From positions 1-64,000 of the forward strand of contig OMIN01000033.1 in assembly GCA_900299145.1 (NCBI GenBank): a stretch of 64,000 nucleotides of DNA, written 5' to 3'. Positions within the stretch are counted from its first letter, which is position 1; each line of letters begins with the position of its first letter. Positions 42,604 to 53,089 of this stretch are shown here, one piece after another. The DNA is from Betaproteobacteria bacterium. Lineage in GTDB: Bacteria > Pseudomonadota > Gammaproteobacteria > Burkholderiales > SG8-41. The position numbers and the translations under genes are program-made. A model generated the notes under the pieces. The model worked only from the letters and a program-made list of their open reading frames with translations. It did no database searches and was not told the DNA's origin.

Positions 42604-42630
42604 TAACTATTTGATTTAATTCAATTTTTT
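42604..42630 (-). repeat. AT-rich dispersed motif, copy 11
   Basis: The minus strand reads TGAATTAAATCAAATAGTTA, running through the hldE stop codon; it is on the hldE sense strand. Confidence 0.72.
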
Positions 42631-43145
42631 CTGATGGCCTCGAGCAGCGCGGTGGTCGATTTCTGATGCAGAAACGGAATCGAATGCACCGTGCCGCCCC
42701 AGCCTTGCACGTCCGCCGCGCCGACGATGGCACCGGGCTGCCAGTCGCCGCCCTTGACCAGCACGCCGGGCCTTAGCGCGCGAATCAGGGCAAGCGGCGT
42801 GTCTTCCTCAAACCACGTCACCGCATCCACCGCCGCCAGTGATGCGATCACTGCCAGGCGGTCTTCCAGCCGGTTGATGGGCCGGTCAGCGCCTTTGTTA
42901 AGCCGCCGCGTGGAGGCATCGCTGTTGAGCGCCACGAACAGGCTCGCGCCCAGCGCGCGCGCCTGGGAAAGGTAAGTAACATGGCCACGATGCAGCACGT
43001 CGAAAACGCCGTTGGTGAACACCAGCGGTTGCGCCAGTGCACGCACGCGTTCAGCTGCGTGCGCCGGCGTGACGATTTTTTGCTCGAAGGATGGCGCCGC
43101 GTACTGAGCTTTAAGGACCGGGTGCGCCGGGGTGGATGCGCTCAA
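42621..43145 (-). CDS. hldE: D-glycero-beta-D-manno-heptose 1-phosphate adenylyltransferase
   Basis: Cytidylyltransferase-fold domain of the RfaE/HldE type, 174 residues, activating heptose for lipopolysaccharide inner core. HxGH-like motif FTNGVFDVLHRGHVTYL gives His52 and His55. The standalone adenylyltransferase form is normal in betaproteobacteria; the kinase would be separate. The frame opens with TTG and no ATG fits. Next upstream on the strand are dolP and a SIS-domain gene, so this may make an LPS-related run. Confidence 0.85.
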   Translation of the reverse strand: MSASTPAHPVLKAQYAAPSFEQKIVTPAHAAERVRALAQPLVFTNGVFDVLHRGHVTYLSQARALGASLFVALNSDASTRRLNKGADRPINRLEDRLAVIASLAAVDAVTWFEEDTPLALIRALRPGVLVKGGDWQPGAIVGAADVQGWGGTVHSIPFLHQKSTTALLEAIRKN

Positions 43146-43155
43146 CGCGAGCCGC

Positions 43156-43790
43156 TCAATCCAGATACTCGAACAACCGCACGACCTTGGTGACGCCGCC
43201 GGTGGTGCGCGCGACTTCGGTGGCGGCGTCGGCTTCGGCGCGTTTCACCAGCCCCAGCAAAAACACCACGCCATTTTCGGTGACGACCTTGACGTGCACC
43301 GGGCTGAATTTTTGCCCGTCGACAAAGCGCGCCTTGACCTTGGAGGTGACGAAGGCGTCATTGGTGCGCGCGCTGAGTGCGCTGTTCCCCGCCACCTGCA
43401 ACTCGTTGAACACGCCGCGCACGTTTTCGACGGCGCGTGCGATGCGCTCGGCGTCATCGCGCGCGGCTGCGCTGGGCACTTCCCCGCTGAGCAGCACCTG
43501 GCGATTAAAGCTGGTAATGTTGATGTGTGCATCGCGCACTTTTTCGCCGATGCGGCTCGAGGTTTTCAGCTCAATACCCTGATCTTCGGTCACCGTGCCC
43601 ACGGTGCGCCGGTCTTCGGCGAGTAGCGCGCCGCCGCCCACCGCGCCACCCACTACTGCCGCGGCGCAGCCGCCGAGCAACGCGGCGGCCGCTAGCACTA
43701 CTGCAAGCCGCGCAGCTGCCGTAAGGCGTCTGTTTGGATGAGCAACGCCACCGAAAACATCAGCGCCATCAACGCCATTAAAGTCAGCCA

Positions 43791-43791
<1 letters not shown>
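43156..43791 (-). CDS. dolP: BON-domain lipoprotein (DolP/YraP-like)
   Basis: Outer-membrane-targeted lipoprotein with two BON domains that bind phospholipid and keep the envelope tight. From ATG 43791 (overlapping the SIS gene as TGATG) there are 211 residues; the leader ends LLGGC, the lipobox Cys. BON repeats about residues 55-115 and 125-200: DAHINITSFNRQVLLSGEV, VRGVFNELQVAG, then VVTENGVVFLLGLVKRAEAD. Order yraN-diaA-dolP matches the known E. coli cluster. Confidence 0.88.
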
Positions 43792-44815
<1,024 letters not shown>

Positions 44816-44828
44816 GCCGGTGTTACGC

Positions 44829-46115
44829 TCAATACGGCCGGGTGGCCGTGGGCTTGCGCGTGGCCGGCTTGTCTGCCGCAGGTTTGTCCGCAGCCGGCTT
44901 GGGTGGCGCGGGTTTGACGATGGCGGGTGGCTTGTCCGGCGCGGGCGTAACGGGCGCCGGCACTGGCCCGACGGGTGCGTCCGGTAGCGTCGCACCCAGA
45001 CGCGCGCTGGCGAGTTCGCGCGCGAACTGGCGATCACGACCCAACGTCAGTTTGCCCGTGACGCCATCGAGCACGATTTCGGCATGCCGCGCGAGCAGCG
45101 CCTGCCCGATGCGCCAGGCGTCGATGCCCAGCGCGTACAGCCGCTCCAGATCAAGGTCGCCAGCAGCGGCGGAGCGCGGGTAAATCATCACGGCGGGGTG
45201 ATCGCGTTGCAGCAGCCATGGCATGTCGAACACGCGTATGCCTGCAAGGTCAACCACGGCTGCGGGACTGATGTCGCCGCCATACGCCTGCGACGGGGCG
45301 AACAACGCCAGTGGTTCGAGCGCCGTGCGCACGCTACGTGCCTGCGCCGTGGTGAGCGACAGATACGCCATGTCTGCGGCGCGCGTTTCCACCGCCTGCC
45401 GCAGGCGTGTCATTTCAGCGGGGCTGGTGTTGAACAGAAATTCTCCCGCGTGTTTGCCACCGAGCCTGACGAATTCCTCGATGAAGGCGCGGTTCGCGCG
45501 CCGCAACAATTGGCTTTCGCTGACAATGGTGTAAGCGCTGCGGCGGCCTTCCTGAAAGGCCTGTTGCGCCGCCTGTTGCGCCTCGGTTTCGATTTGCAGA
45601 CTGATGGCGTAAAGGTCGGGTTTGTTGGGCAGCGCGCCGTCGGGCGCATTCAGCAGCAGCGTCGGCACACTGATGTCGCCCGCCGCCACGGCTGCGGCGG
45701 CGGCGCGCAACAATGGCCCTATCACCAGCCGCGCGCCGGTATCCGCCGCCTGCTTGTAGGCGGCCACCGCCTGTTTTGCGTCTTCGCCCACCGGGTAAAC
45801 ACGAATCAACAGCGTGGGCGGATCGGGAATTTTTGAGGCAGCGAGAAAGCCGTCGCGCAGCGCTTCGCCGTGGCGCCGGAAGGTGCTGGAATCCACTGGC
45901 AGCAACAACGCGATGTGTGGCGCATCCACGCCCAGCGGCGTCGGCGACACCGGCGGTTTTGTGGCAGGCAACGCGGGCGAGGATGGCGCGGCGGTCTGCG
46001 CCAGCGCGTTGGCAGCCAGACTGGTAACGGCAGCGAGCGCACCGTATAGTAGTGCCGCCCGCCAAACGCTGATCACGCAAAGACCTGCACGCCACCGATG
46101 AAAGCCGCCGCCCAT
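44829..46115 (-). CDS. LpoA-like penicillin-binding protein activator
   Basis: Periplasmic LppC/LpoA-family protein, 428 residues from ATG 46115, with a periplasmic-binding-protein-like fold (IALLLPVDSSTFRRHGEALRD, ARLVIGPLLRAA, VPTLLLNAPDG). The signal peptide ends SLAANALAQ with no lipobox Cys, unlike E. coli LpoA, so it is probably soluble. The C terminus is a Pro/Lys/Ala-rich tail. It is divergent from rsmI with 5' ends overlapping by 18 bp. Confidence 0.85.
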   Translation of the reverse strand: MGGGFHRWRAGLCVISVWRAALLYGALAAVTSLAANALAQTAAPSSPALPATKPPVSPTPLGVDAPHIALLLPVDSSTFRRHGEALRDGFLAASKIPDPPTLLIRVYPVGEDAKQAVAAYKQAADTGARLVIGPLLRAAAAAVAAGDISVPTLLLNAPDGALPNKPDLYAISLQIETEAQQAAQQAFQEGRRSAYTIVSESQLLRRANRAFIEEFVRLGGKHAGEFLFNTSPAEMTRLRQAVETRAADMAYLSLTTAQARSVRTALEPLALFAPSQAYGGDISPAAVVDLAGIRVFDMPWLLQRDHPAVMIYPRSAAAGDLDLERLYALGIDAWRIGQALLARHAEIVLDGVTGKLTLGRDRQFARELASARLGATLPDAPVGPVPAPVTPAPDKPPAIVKPAPPKPAADKPAADKPATRKPTATRPY

Positions 46116-46985
46116 GATTCGCCGCAAAATTCAGATAGTTTGAATGAAGATGGGGCGACATTATATGTAGTGGCAACGCCCATAGGAAATCTGTCGGATA
46201 TCAGCGCGCGTGCCATCGAAACGCTGTCACGCGCAGGTAACATCGCTGCGGAAGATACCCGAGTCACTCAGCGGCTAATGGAGCATTGCGGCATTCGTGC
46301 GCGCCTTGTCGCGGTGCACGAGCACAACGAACAACGCGCGGCAGGTGACGTCCTGGCGCTGCTGGCGAGCGGTGCAAGCGTTGCGCTGGTGAGCGACGCA
46401 GGCACGCCAGGCATTTCCGACCCCGGCGCACGCGTGGTGGCGGCGGCGCATGCGGCAGGCTATCGCGTGTGCCCCGTTCCGGGCGCCAATGCGGCGGCGG
46501 CGGCCGTGTCGGCCAGCGGGTTCTTGTCGCCGCACTTTTTGTTCTACGGCTTCCTGCCCGCGCGTGCTGCTGCGCGGCGCGAGGCATTGAGCACGCTCGC
46601 GGCGCTGCCCTACTCACTGGTGTTTTACGAAGCGCCGCATCGCGTGGCCGAATGCGTAGCTGATCTTGCGCTGACGATGGGCATCGAGCGCCGTGTGCTG
46701 ATTGCGCGCGAACTTACCAAGCTGTTCGAGGAAACACACGTGTGTGCGCTTGGCGATGTGCCGGCGTGGCTCGGCGCCAACCCACATCGCGCGAAAGGGG
46801 AATTCGTGCTGGTGGTGGAAGGCGCCGGCGACAGCGCGCCCGACGAAGCCACGCAAGACAAAACGCTCGCAGCGTTGCTGGAAGAGTTGCCGCTGAAGCA
46901 GGCAGTGGCACTGGCGGTGAAAATTACCGGCGGGAATCGCAATGATTTGTATCGGCGGGCGTTGCTATTGAAGGCGCAAAGTTAG
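46098..46985 (+). CDS. rsmI: 16S rRNA 2'-O-ribose C1402 methyltransferase
   Basis: RsmI 2'-O-methylates C1402 in the decoding centre. The 295 residues show the YraL/RsmI pattern LYVVATPIGNLSDISARAIE, AEDTRVTQRLM, VSDAGTPGISDPG and a SAM-binding GFLPARAAARRE. The first 18 residues precede the conserved start; an internal TTG at 46140 is possible. The divergent pair with lpoA is conserved. Confidence 0.93.
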   Translation: MKAAAHDSPQNSDSLNEDGATLYVVATPIGNLSDISARAIETLSRAGNIAAEDTRVTQRLMEHCGIRARLVAVHEHNEQRAAGDVLALLASGASVALVSDAGTPGISDPGARVVAAAHAAGYRVCPVPGANAAAAAVSASGFLSPHFLFYGFLPARAAARREALSTLAALPYSLVFYEAPHRVAECVADLALTMGIERRVLIARELTKLFEETHVCALGDVPAWLGANPHRAKGEFVLVVEGAGDSAPDEATQDKTLAALLEELPLKQAVALAVKITGGNRNDLYRRALLLKAQS

Positions 46986-47035
46986 GCTAACGCAGGCGTC
47001 TTCACGTCTTATCGAACACCGATTACCATTGACCC

Positions 47036-48073
47036 ATGATGAAAACACTTACCCTCACCCGCCCCGACGATTGGCACCTGCATTTACGTGATGGCGATTA
47101 CCTGCGCGCGGTGCTGCCGGATACAGCAAAGCGTTTTGCGCGCGCCATCGTGATGCCGAATCTCAAACCGCCGGTGACGACGGTAGCGCTGGCGCAGTCT
47201 TACCGGCAGCGCATTGTGGATGCCATGCCTGCCGGTGTGCGCTTCGAGCCATTGATGACCTTGTATTTGACGGATAACACGCGGCCGGAAGAAATTATTC
47301 AATTAAAACAAATAGTTACAGTTAAGGCCGTGAAGTATTATCCGGCGGGTGCGACGACCAATTCCGATGCCGGGGTGACCAATCTGGCGCGCTGTGCGGC
47401 GGTGCTGGAGGCGATGCAGGAAGCGGGCGTGCCGCTGCTCACGCATGGCGAGGTAACCGATCCAAGGGTGGATATTTTTGATCGCGAGCGGGTGTTTCTG
47501 GAGCGTGAGCTGGCACCGTTGATGGCGCGCTACCCACGTCTGAAAATCGTGATGGAGCACATCACCACGCGCGAAGCGGCGCAATTTGTTGCGCAGGCGC
47601 CGGCGAACATTGCGGCGACGATTACTGCGCACCATCTGTTGCTTAACCGCAATGCGTTGTTTAACGGTGGCATGCGTCCGCACAATTATTGTCTGCCAGT
47701 GTTAAAGCGCGAGATTCATCGCGAGGCGCTGGTGGCGGCGGCAACCAGCGGCAGCCCAAAATTTTTTCTCGGCACCGACAGCGCGCCCCACGCACGGCAT
47801 ACCAAGGAAGCCGATTGTGGCTGCGCGGGTTGTTACACCGCACACGCGGGCATCGAGTTGTATGCCGAAGCGTTCGAGGCTGCCGGCGCGCTGGATAAAC
47901 TCGAAGGTTTTGCCAGTCATCACGGGCCGGATTTTTACGGCCTGCCGCGTAACCGCGAAACGATCACACTGGTAAAAGATGCCTGGCGCGTGCCGATGGA
48001 TGTGCCTTATGGTGACGACCGTTTGACGCCGTTTTGCGCGGGCGGCGAAGTGGCTTGGCGGATCGCGTCGTGA
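47036..48073 (+). CDS. pyrC: dihydroorotase
   Basis: PyrC cyclises carbamoyl aspartate to dihydroorotate in pyrimidine synthesis. It is the E. coli-type short form, 345 residues. Zinc ligands His14 and His16 (DDWHLHLRD), carboxylated Lys100 (AVKYYPAG) and [10 protein letters not shown] are clear; the C-terminal substrate loop [20 protein letters not shown] is complete, written here in part. The region [10 protein letters not shown] (86-95) is encoded by a copy of the AT-rich motif. Confidence 0.95.
   Translation: MMKTLTLTRPDDWHLHLRDGDYLRAVLPDTAKRFARAIVMPNLKPPVTTVALAQSYRQRIVDAMPAGVRFEPLMTLYLTDNTRPEEIIQLKQIVTVKAVKYYPAGATTNSDAGVTNLARCAAVLEAMQEAGVPLLTHGEVTDPRVDIFDRERVFLERELAPLMARYPRLKIVMEHITTREAAQFVAQAPANIAATITAHHLLLNRNALFNGGMRPHNYCLPVLKREIHREALVAAATSGSPKFFLGTDSAPHARHTKEADCGCAGCYTAHAGIELYAEAFEAAGALDKLEGFASHHGPDFYGLPRNRETITLVKDAWRVPMDVPYGDDRLTPFCAGGEVAWRIAS
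47292..47318 (+). repeat. AT-rich dispersed motif, copy 12, inside pyrC
   Basis: Reads TCAATTAAAACAAATAGTTA in frame CAA TTA AAA CAA ATA GTT (residues Q-L-K-Q-I-V), on the pyrC sense strand. Confidence 0.72.
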
Positions 48074-48249
48074 AACCGTAGCAGACATAGCCCGGCTGCG
48101 GGGCGAATCCCCGGCACGAAGGTTGCCGTACCGGATTGTGTGTAACGCAATATGTCAAAAGCAGGCGCGTGCGTTCGCATCATGCTGTGCGCGGCTGAGG
48201 CTCGATCCTTCTGCGTTATCATCGCCGCCATTCAAACAGGGGAGGCAAT

Positions 48250-49929
48250 ATGCCAACAAAAATGACGGGCGCGCGGCTGTTCGGACAAATCCTGAAGGCG
48301 TACGGCGTGACGCATCTTTTTTTCATGGATGCCGTGCTGCGGCGCGCGCTGGCGGAAATGGAGGATACGGGGATTCATCGCATCCTCGGTCATTCCGAGA
48401 AGGCCGTGGCCTACATGGCCGACGGTTATGCGCGCGTGTCGGGCCGGCCCGGGGTGGTGCTGGCGCAGTCGGTGGGTGCGGCCAATCTTGCCGCCGGCAT
48501 GCAGGATCCGTATCTGGGTCATTCGCCGGTGGTGGCTTTTACGGGCCGGCACATCAACACCATGCAGTATCGCAATGCGTATCAGGAAATCGACCACCAG
48601 CAACTGTTTTCGGCGGTGACCAAAACGCACATGAAAGTCGAGGCGCTGGAGCAGATTCAGCTGCTGATGCGGCAGGCGTTTCGCGAGGCGACCACCGGCA
48701 CGCCGCGTCCGGTGCATCTGGACATGGCGGGTTATGCAGGCGATGCGATCACGCCGCTCATCGGCGAATTTGACGTGGCCGCCGACGAGGCGCACACGCG
48801 TTTTCCGGCTTTCCGTCCGGCACCCGATTCAACAGCCGTGCTGCGCGCGGCGGCAGCGATCAAGGCGTCGATGCGGCCAGTGATTGTGGCGGATCGCGGG
48901 GCGACGATTTCCGACGCGGGTGCGGCGATTGCCAAGCTCGCCGAAAAAATTCAGGCGCCGGTGGTGGCGACCCCGGATGCCAAGGCTATTCTCACCGAAA
49001 ATCATCCGTTGTTTTTCGGCACCATGGGCCTGTATGGCCGCAGCGACGGCAACCATATCGTGAGCGAAGCCGATCTGGTGATTTACTGCGGCAGCAACAC
49101 CAGTGATCACACCACCGGCGTTTACAAAATGCCGAAGGACGGCACGCCGATTATCCAGATCGATATCGACCCGATTGAAATTGGCCGCAACTACAGCAAC
49201 GTCATCGGCGTGCATGCGGATGTGCGCACGGCGGTGGACGCGCTGATGGTTTCCGCTGAAGGCGCGCGGCGCGACGCTTGGCTTGCCGCCGCACGTGCCC
49301 ATGCCGCGGCGTGGGCAGCCGAAGCCGAGAAATACCGCTCGTCGGATGCGGTGCCGATGAATCCCGGCCGCTTGTGCAAGGAGCTGACCGAACTGCTGCC
49401 GAAGGACGCGATCCTGTTTGCCGACACCGGCTTTGCGGCCCTCTGGACTAACACGATGGTGTATTTCAATCATCCGGCACAACGCTATTTTCGGGCGGCC
49501 GGTTCGCTGGGATGGGCATTCCCGGCTGCATTGGGTGGCAAGTGTGGCGCGCCTGATAAACCCGTGGTGTGCTTCACCGGCGACGGCGGTTTTTATTACC
49601 ACCTGCCGGAGCTGGAAACCGCGCGCCGCCGCAAGATCAAGACCGTGACCATCGTCAACAACAACCGGGCACTTGCGCAGGGGCTTAAAAACCTGACGAT
49701 TTCCTACGGCAACACGCCCGCGCCCAACCGCATGGACGAATGCTACGAATTCACCGACACCGATTTCGCGCAAATCGCACGATCTTTTGGTTGCATGGGA
49801 CTGGTGGTTGAAAAGCCCGCTGATTTCAAAAAGGCATTCGAGCAGGCGATGGCCTCGCAATTGCCGGCGGTGATCGACTGCCGTACCGAGTTCGCGGCGC
49901 AGGCGCCGATGCCGTGGATGCCGGCTTAG
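48250..49929 (+). CDS. thiamine-diphosphate enzyme, acetolactate synthase-like
   Basis: Thiamine-diphosphate-dependent enzyme of 559 residues; GGGGAGGCAAT precedes the ATG. The Pyr domain has the catalytic Glu50 in GHSEKAVAYMADGYAR; the PP domain ends in the ThDP motif GDGGFYYHLPELETARR followed by TIVNNN. It resembles acetolactate synthase and glyoxylate carboligase, but also benzoylformate and oxalyl-CoA-type decarboxylases. It is 39 bp upstream of a Bug gene on the same strand, so the substrate is likely an imported 2-oxo acid. Confidence 0.88.
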   Translation: MPTKMTGARLFGQILKAYGVTHLFFMDAVLRRALAEMEDTGIHRILGHSEKAVAYMADGYARVSGRPGVVLAQSVGAANLAAGMQDPYLGHSPVVAFTGRHINTMQYRNAYQEIDHQQLFSAVTKTHMKVEALEQIQLLMRQAFREATTGTPRPVHLDMAGYAGDAITPLIGEFDVAADEAHTRFPAFRPAPDSTAVLRAAAAIKASMRPVIVADRGATISDAGAAIAKLAEKIQAPVVATPDAKAILTENHPLFFGTMGLYGRSDGNHIVSEADLVIYCGSNTSDHTTGVYKMPKDGTPIIQIDIDPIEIGRNYSNVIGVHADVRTAVDALMVSAEGARRDAWLAAARAHAAAWAAEAEKYRSSDAVPMNPGRLCKELTELLPKDAILFADTGFAALWTNTMVYFNHPAQRYFRAAGSLGWAFPAALGGKCGAPDKPVVCFTGDGGFYYHLPELETARRRKIKTVTIVNNNRALAQGLKNLTISYGNTPAPNRMDECYEFTDTDFAQIARSFGCMGLVVEKPADFKKAFEQAMASQLPAVIDCRTEFAAQAPMPWMPA

Positions 49930-49968
49930 GTTGTGAGGGGTGAGGCGTAAAGCGAGCGGAGAGGTTAG

Positions 49969-50934
49969 ATGCAGCAGTTTCGTTGTGCGATATTGGGATT
50001 CGCGCTCACGTTCGGAATGGGGTTGGCTGTTGCCGCCTATCCCGACCGTCCCATCCGGCTGATCGTGCCGGTGGCTCCCGGGGGTGCGGTGGATGTGGTG
50101 GGGCGCATCATGGCGCAGAAAATGGGCGCTGCGCTCGGGCAGAATCTGGTGGTGGACAACCGGCCCGGCGCCAACTACATCATCGGCACCGAAGTCGTTT
50201 CGAAGGCGCCTGCCGATGGCTACACACTGTTGACCACGGCAGGCGGACACACCATCAACCCGGTGGTTTACAAGAAATTGCCCTATGACACGTTTCGCGA
50301 TTTCACGCCCATCAGCCACATTTGCAATTCCAGCGGGCTGGTGATCGTGGTGCATCCGTCGGTGCCGATCAATACGCTGCAGCAACTTATTGATTTCACG
50401 CGGGCCAATCCCGGCAAAATGATTTACGTATCGGCGGGCTGGGGCAACTCCACGCACATAGCCGGTGCGCAGTTCGAAGCCATGGCCGGGGTCAAACTTA
50501 CCCATGTGCCGTATCGCAGCGCGGGTCCTGCGGTGACCGATCTCATCGGCGGTCAGGTGCCGTTGATGTTCGGTCCCAGTCCGGTGATGGTGCCGCTGGT
50601 GCAATCGGGCCGGCTGCGGCCCTTGGCGTTTACGGGGCTAAAGCGGTCGCCGCAGCTGCCGAATGTGCCCACTGCGGACGAAGCCGGTTTGAAAGGCTAC
50701 GAGTCGACCGGCTGGTACGGCCTCTACGGCCCGCGCGGCATGGCCAAACCAATAGTCGACAAACTCAGCGACACCGTGCGGCAAATCGTGCAGTCGCAGG
50801 ACATGCGCGAACGCCTCGCGCAGCTCAACCTGGAACCCGTAGGCAGCACGCCCGAGGTGTTCGCGAAATTCTTGAAGGAAGACTACGAGCGTTACGTGGC
50901 GGTGGCGAAAGCGGCGAAGATCGAGCCGCAGTGA
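49969..50934 (+). CDS. Bug/TctC-family solute-binding protein
   Basis: Bug protein, 321 residues; leader MQQFRCAILGFALTFGMG. Marks: YPDRPIRLIVPVAPGGAVDV, VVDNRPGANYIIGTEVV, KLPYDTFRDF and HVPYRSAGPAVTDLIGG (KG changed to RS). It follows the thiamine-diphosphate enzyme by 39 bp, a two-gene catabolic unit. It converges with tsaD 18 bp on. Confidence 0.9.
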   Translation: MQQFRCAILGFALTFGMGLAVAAYPDRPIRLIVPVAPGGAVDVVGRIMAQKMGAALGQNLVVDNRPGANYIIGTEVVSKAPADGYTLLTTAGGHTINPVVYKKLPYDTFRDFTPISHICNSSGLVIVVHPSVPINTLQQLIDFTRANPGKMIYVSAGWGNSTHIAGAQFEAMAGVKLTHVPYRSAGPAVTDLIGGQVPLMFGPSPVMVPLVQSGRLRPLAFTGLKRSPQLPNVPTADEAGLKGYESTGWYGLYGPRGMAKPIVDKLSDTVRQIVQSQDMRERLAQLNLEPVGSTPEVFAKFLKEDYERYVAVAKAAKIEPQ

Positions 50935-50952
50935 GCGGCGAGTCTGCCGCGT

Positions 50953-51996
50953 CTACGCGGGGCCTAATTCATCCAAATCCCAGCGAGGCCGCACTGTAAA
51001 CGCGAGTTTTGCTTGAGGCGCGCCGCCTGCGCGACTTAACCGCAGCCCGCCCGCGAGTGCGATCATCGCGCCGTTGTCGGTGCATAGCGCCAGCGGCGGG
51101 TAAAACACGTGGCAACCCATCTTCGCGGCTCGTGTGGTCAGCTGTTCGCGCAAGCGTAGGTTGGCTCCGACGCCGCCTGCAACAACTATTTGATTTAATT
51201 CAGTTTTTTCTAAAGCCGCCAGCGCCTTGGCCACCAGCACGTCGACAGCGGCTGCCTGAAATTCTGCGGCGAGATCGGCTTTATCGGCATCACTAAGGGT
51301 CTTGTCACGCGCGGCGGTGAGCACGGCGGTTTTCAGGCCGCTGAAGCTGAAGTTGAAATCACCGCTGTTGAGCATCGGGCGCGGCAGTTTGAATTTGCCC
51401 GGCATGCCGTGTTCAGCGATGCGCGCGATTTCCGGGCCGCCGGGGTAGCCCAGCCCGAGCAGTTTCGCGGTTTTGTCGAAGGCCTCACCGGCGGCGTCAT
51501 CGACCGTTTCGCCGAGCAACTCGTAATCGCCCACGCCGCCCACGCGCATCAACTGCGTGTGGCCGCCGGAAACCAGCAGCGCGACGAACGGGAACGTCGG
51601 GGCAGGGTCGGCCAGCAGTGGCGACAGCAAATGGCCTTCGAGATGATGAATGCCCATGGCGGGGATGCCGAGCGCGTATGCCAGCCCGTGCGCGATGCTC
51701 GCGCCCACCAGCAGCGCGCCGGCAAGGCCCGGCCCCTGGGTGTAGGCAATGGCGTTGATGTCGGCGAGTTGTAGCCCGCATTCCGCCAGCAGTTCGCGCG
51801 TCAGTGGAAGCACGCGCCGGATGTGGTCTCGTGAGGCGAGTTCCGGCACCACGCCGCCGTAATCGGCGTGCATCGCCACCTGGCTGTGTAATTTGTGCCC
51901 CAGCAGGCCGCGCGAGGTGTCGTAAAGGGCGACGCCGGATTCGTCGCAGGAGGTCTCAATTCCCAGTATTAACAAGGGCTTACCAGTCGGCGGCAC
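50953..51996 (-). CDS. tsaD: tRNA N6-adenosine threonylcarbamoyltransferase
   Basis: TsaD transfers threonylcarbamoyl to A37 of ANN-reading tRNAs. From GTG 51996, 347 residues. Family motifs: [14 protein letters not shown], metal ligands His118 and His122 (HHLEGHL), SGGHTQLM and [12 protein letters not shown]. The start may instead be the TTG eight codons in. It is divergent from the rpsU promoter. Part of the sequence ([11 protein letters not shown], about 275-285) comes from an AT-rich motif copy. Confidence 0.95.
   Translation of the reverse strand: MPPTGKPLLILGIETSCDESGVALYDTSRGLLGHKLHSQVAMHADYGGVVPELASRDHIRRVLPLTRELLAECGLQLADINAIAYTQGPGLAGALLVGASIAHGLAYALGIPAMGIHHLEGHLLSPLLADPAPTFPFVALLVSGGHTQLMRVGGVGDYELLGETVDDAAGEAFDKTAKLLGLGYPGGPEIARIAEHGMPGKFKLPRPMLNSGDFNFSFSGLKTAVLTAARDKTLSDADKADLAAEFQAAAVDVLVAKALAALEKTELNQIVVAGGVGANLRLREQLTTRAAKMGCHVFYPPLALCTDNGAMIALAGGLRLSRAGGAPQAKLAFTVRPRWDLDELGPA
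51184..51209 (-). repeat. AT-rich dispersed motif, copy 13, inside tsaD
   Basis: The sense strand reads TGAATTAAATCAAATAGTTG in frame GAA TTA AAT CAA ATA GTT (E-L-N-Q-I-V), the same frame as in pyrC. Confidence 0.7.
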
Positions 51997-52018
51997 GGAA
52001 ACTGCGGCTAAACGTACT

Positions 52019-52047
52019 TTGAAAAAGGGCGGGTGAGCAGGTATAAT
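52019..52047 (+). promoter_or_regulatory. sigma70 promoter of rpsU-dnaG-rpoD
   Basis: TTGAAA, 17-bp spacer and perfect TATAAT at 52042-52047, 107 bp before the rpsU ATG and divergent from tsaD. Confidence 0.8.
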
Positions 52048-52153
52048 ACGAGACTTTCTTGCGTTTACCTACTACCAGTGCACTAGCAATCTTATTAACC
52101 TTTTCTAACCCGCTGCCCCTCAAATACCGCCCGTTCAGGAGCCGAAGGCACCC

Positions 52154-52366
52154 ATGACCACCGTCCGTCTCAAAGAAAACGAACCTTTTGAAGTCGCCCT
52201 GCGCCGTTTCAAGCGCACGGTTGAGAAAACCGGTCTTTTGACCGATTTGCGCGCGCGCGAGTTTTACGAAAAGCCCACCGCCGAGCGCAAGCGCAAGCTC
52301 GCCGCCGCCGTGAAGCGCACGCACAAGCGTCTGCGCTCGCAGACCTTGCCGCCGAAACTGTACTAA
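52154..52366 (+). CDS. rpsU: 30S ribosomal protein S21
   Basis: A 70-residue basic S21 ([24 protein letters not shown]-rich C terminus) that binds near the platform of the 30S subunit and helps early initiation. First gene of the macromolecular synthesis operon; followed by a hairpin with a T-run, a probable internal attenuator that keeps S21 output above that of dnaG and rpoD. Confidence 0.96.
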   Translation: MTTVRLKENEPFEVALRRFKRTVEKTGLLTDLRAREFYEKPTAERKRKLAAAVKRTHKRLRSQTLPPKLY

Positions 52367-52385
52367 ATTAACAGGCGTTCAGCAC

Positions 52386-52416
52386 AAGGGTGAAGGCTGG
52401 CGCCTTCGCCCTTTTT
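52386..52416 (+). terminator. rho-independent terminator/attenuator after rpsU
   Basis: AAGGGTGAAGGC and GCCTTCGCCCTT (one T-G pair) around a TGGC loop, then TTTTT. Its position before yqeY is that of the known partial terminator of this operon type. Confidence 0.8.
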
Positions 52417-52461
52417 GTTTTTGTAGTGCCGTAGTCGAAGCCATGCCATCAGGAGCCCGCC

Positions 52462-52908
52462 ATGCCGCTCAGAGACCAGATCAATAATGACATGAAAGAC
52501 GCCATGCGCGCGGGAGATGCCCAAAAGCGCGACGCGATTCGGTTGCTGACAGCGGCCTTGAAACAAAAGGAAGTCGACGAGCGCAAAACCCTCGCTGATG
52601 CAGATGTGGTGGCGATAGTCGACAAAATGATCAAGCAGCGCCGCGATTCCATCGAGCAGTTTGAAAAAGGCGGGCGGCAGGACCTCGCCGACAAGGAAAA
52701 ATACGAACTCGGCGTGCTGCAGGCGTACATGCCGCAGGCGCTGTCCGAGGCTGAAATTGCGGATGCGATAACGGCGTCGATTGCCGAGGCAGGCGCCAAA
52801 GGCCCGGCCGACATGGGCAAGGTGATGAACGTACTGCGGCCCAAACTCGCGGGCCGTGCGGACATGGGTAAGGTGTCGGGGCAGGTGAAGGCGAAGCTGG
52901 CAGGTTGA
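52462..52908 (+). CDS. yqeY: YqeY/GatB-domain protein
   Basis: A 148-residue YqeY protein with two helical domains, the second like the tail of GatB (KGPADMGKVMNVLRPKLAGR). Function is uncertain; it may touch tRNA. It is commonly encoded with rpsU and dnaG in betaproteobacteria. Confidence 0.92.
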   Translation: MPLRDQINNDMKDAMRAGDAQKRDAIRLLTAALKQKEVDERKTLADADVVAIVDKMIKQRRDSIEQFEKGGRQDLADKEKYELGVLQAYMPQALSEAEIADAITASIAEAGAKGPADMGKVMNVLRPKLAGRADMGKVSGQVKAKLAG

Positions 52909-52930
52909 GCGGTTTCCTGATGTCAATTTA

Positions 52931-52958
52931 TAAGTATTTGATTTTGTTCAATTATTTT
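52931..52958 (-). repeat. AT-rich dispersed motif, copy 14
   Basis: The minus strand reads TGAACAAAATCAAATACTTA between yqeY and dnaG. This is the one copy opposite to the flanking genes. Confidence 0.7.
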
Positions 52959-53089
52959 CGGAAACACCAGTAAGCGCCAGTAAGCGCCAGAACCAGCCGG
53001 TGTCTGCGACTTGCCCCTTTGTCAGCGCTGGCGAACGGTACGAGTAGTAAGCGGTTAGTGCGAGTGACTATATACTGCGCTGACTCACC

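Noticed and set aside
48829-50604. 591-residue frame on the minus strand
   Set aside because: Antisense to the thiamine-diphosphate enzyme and bug genes; it has no recognisable domain and arises from high third-position G+C.
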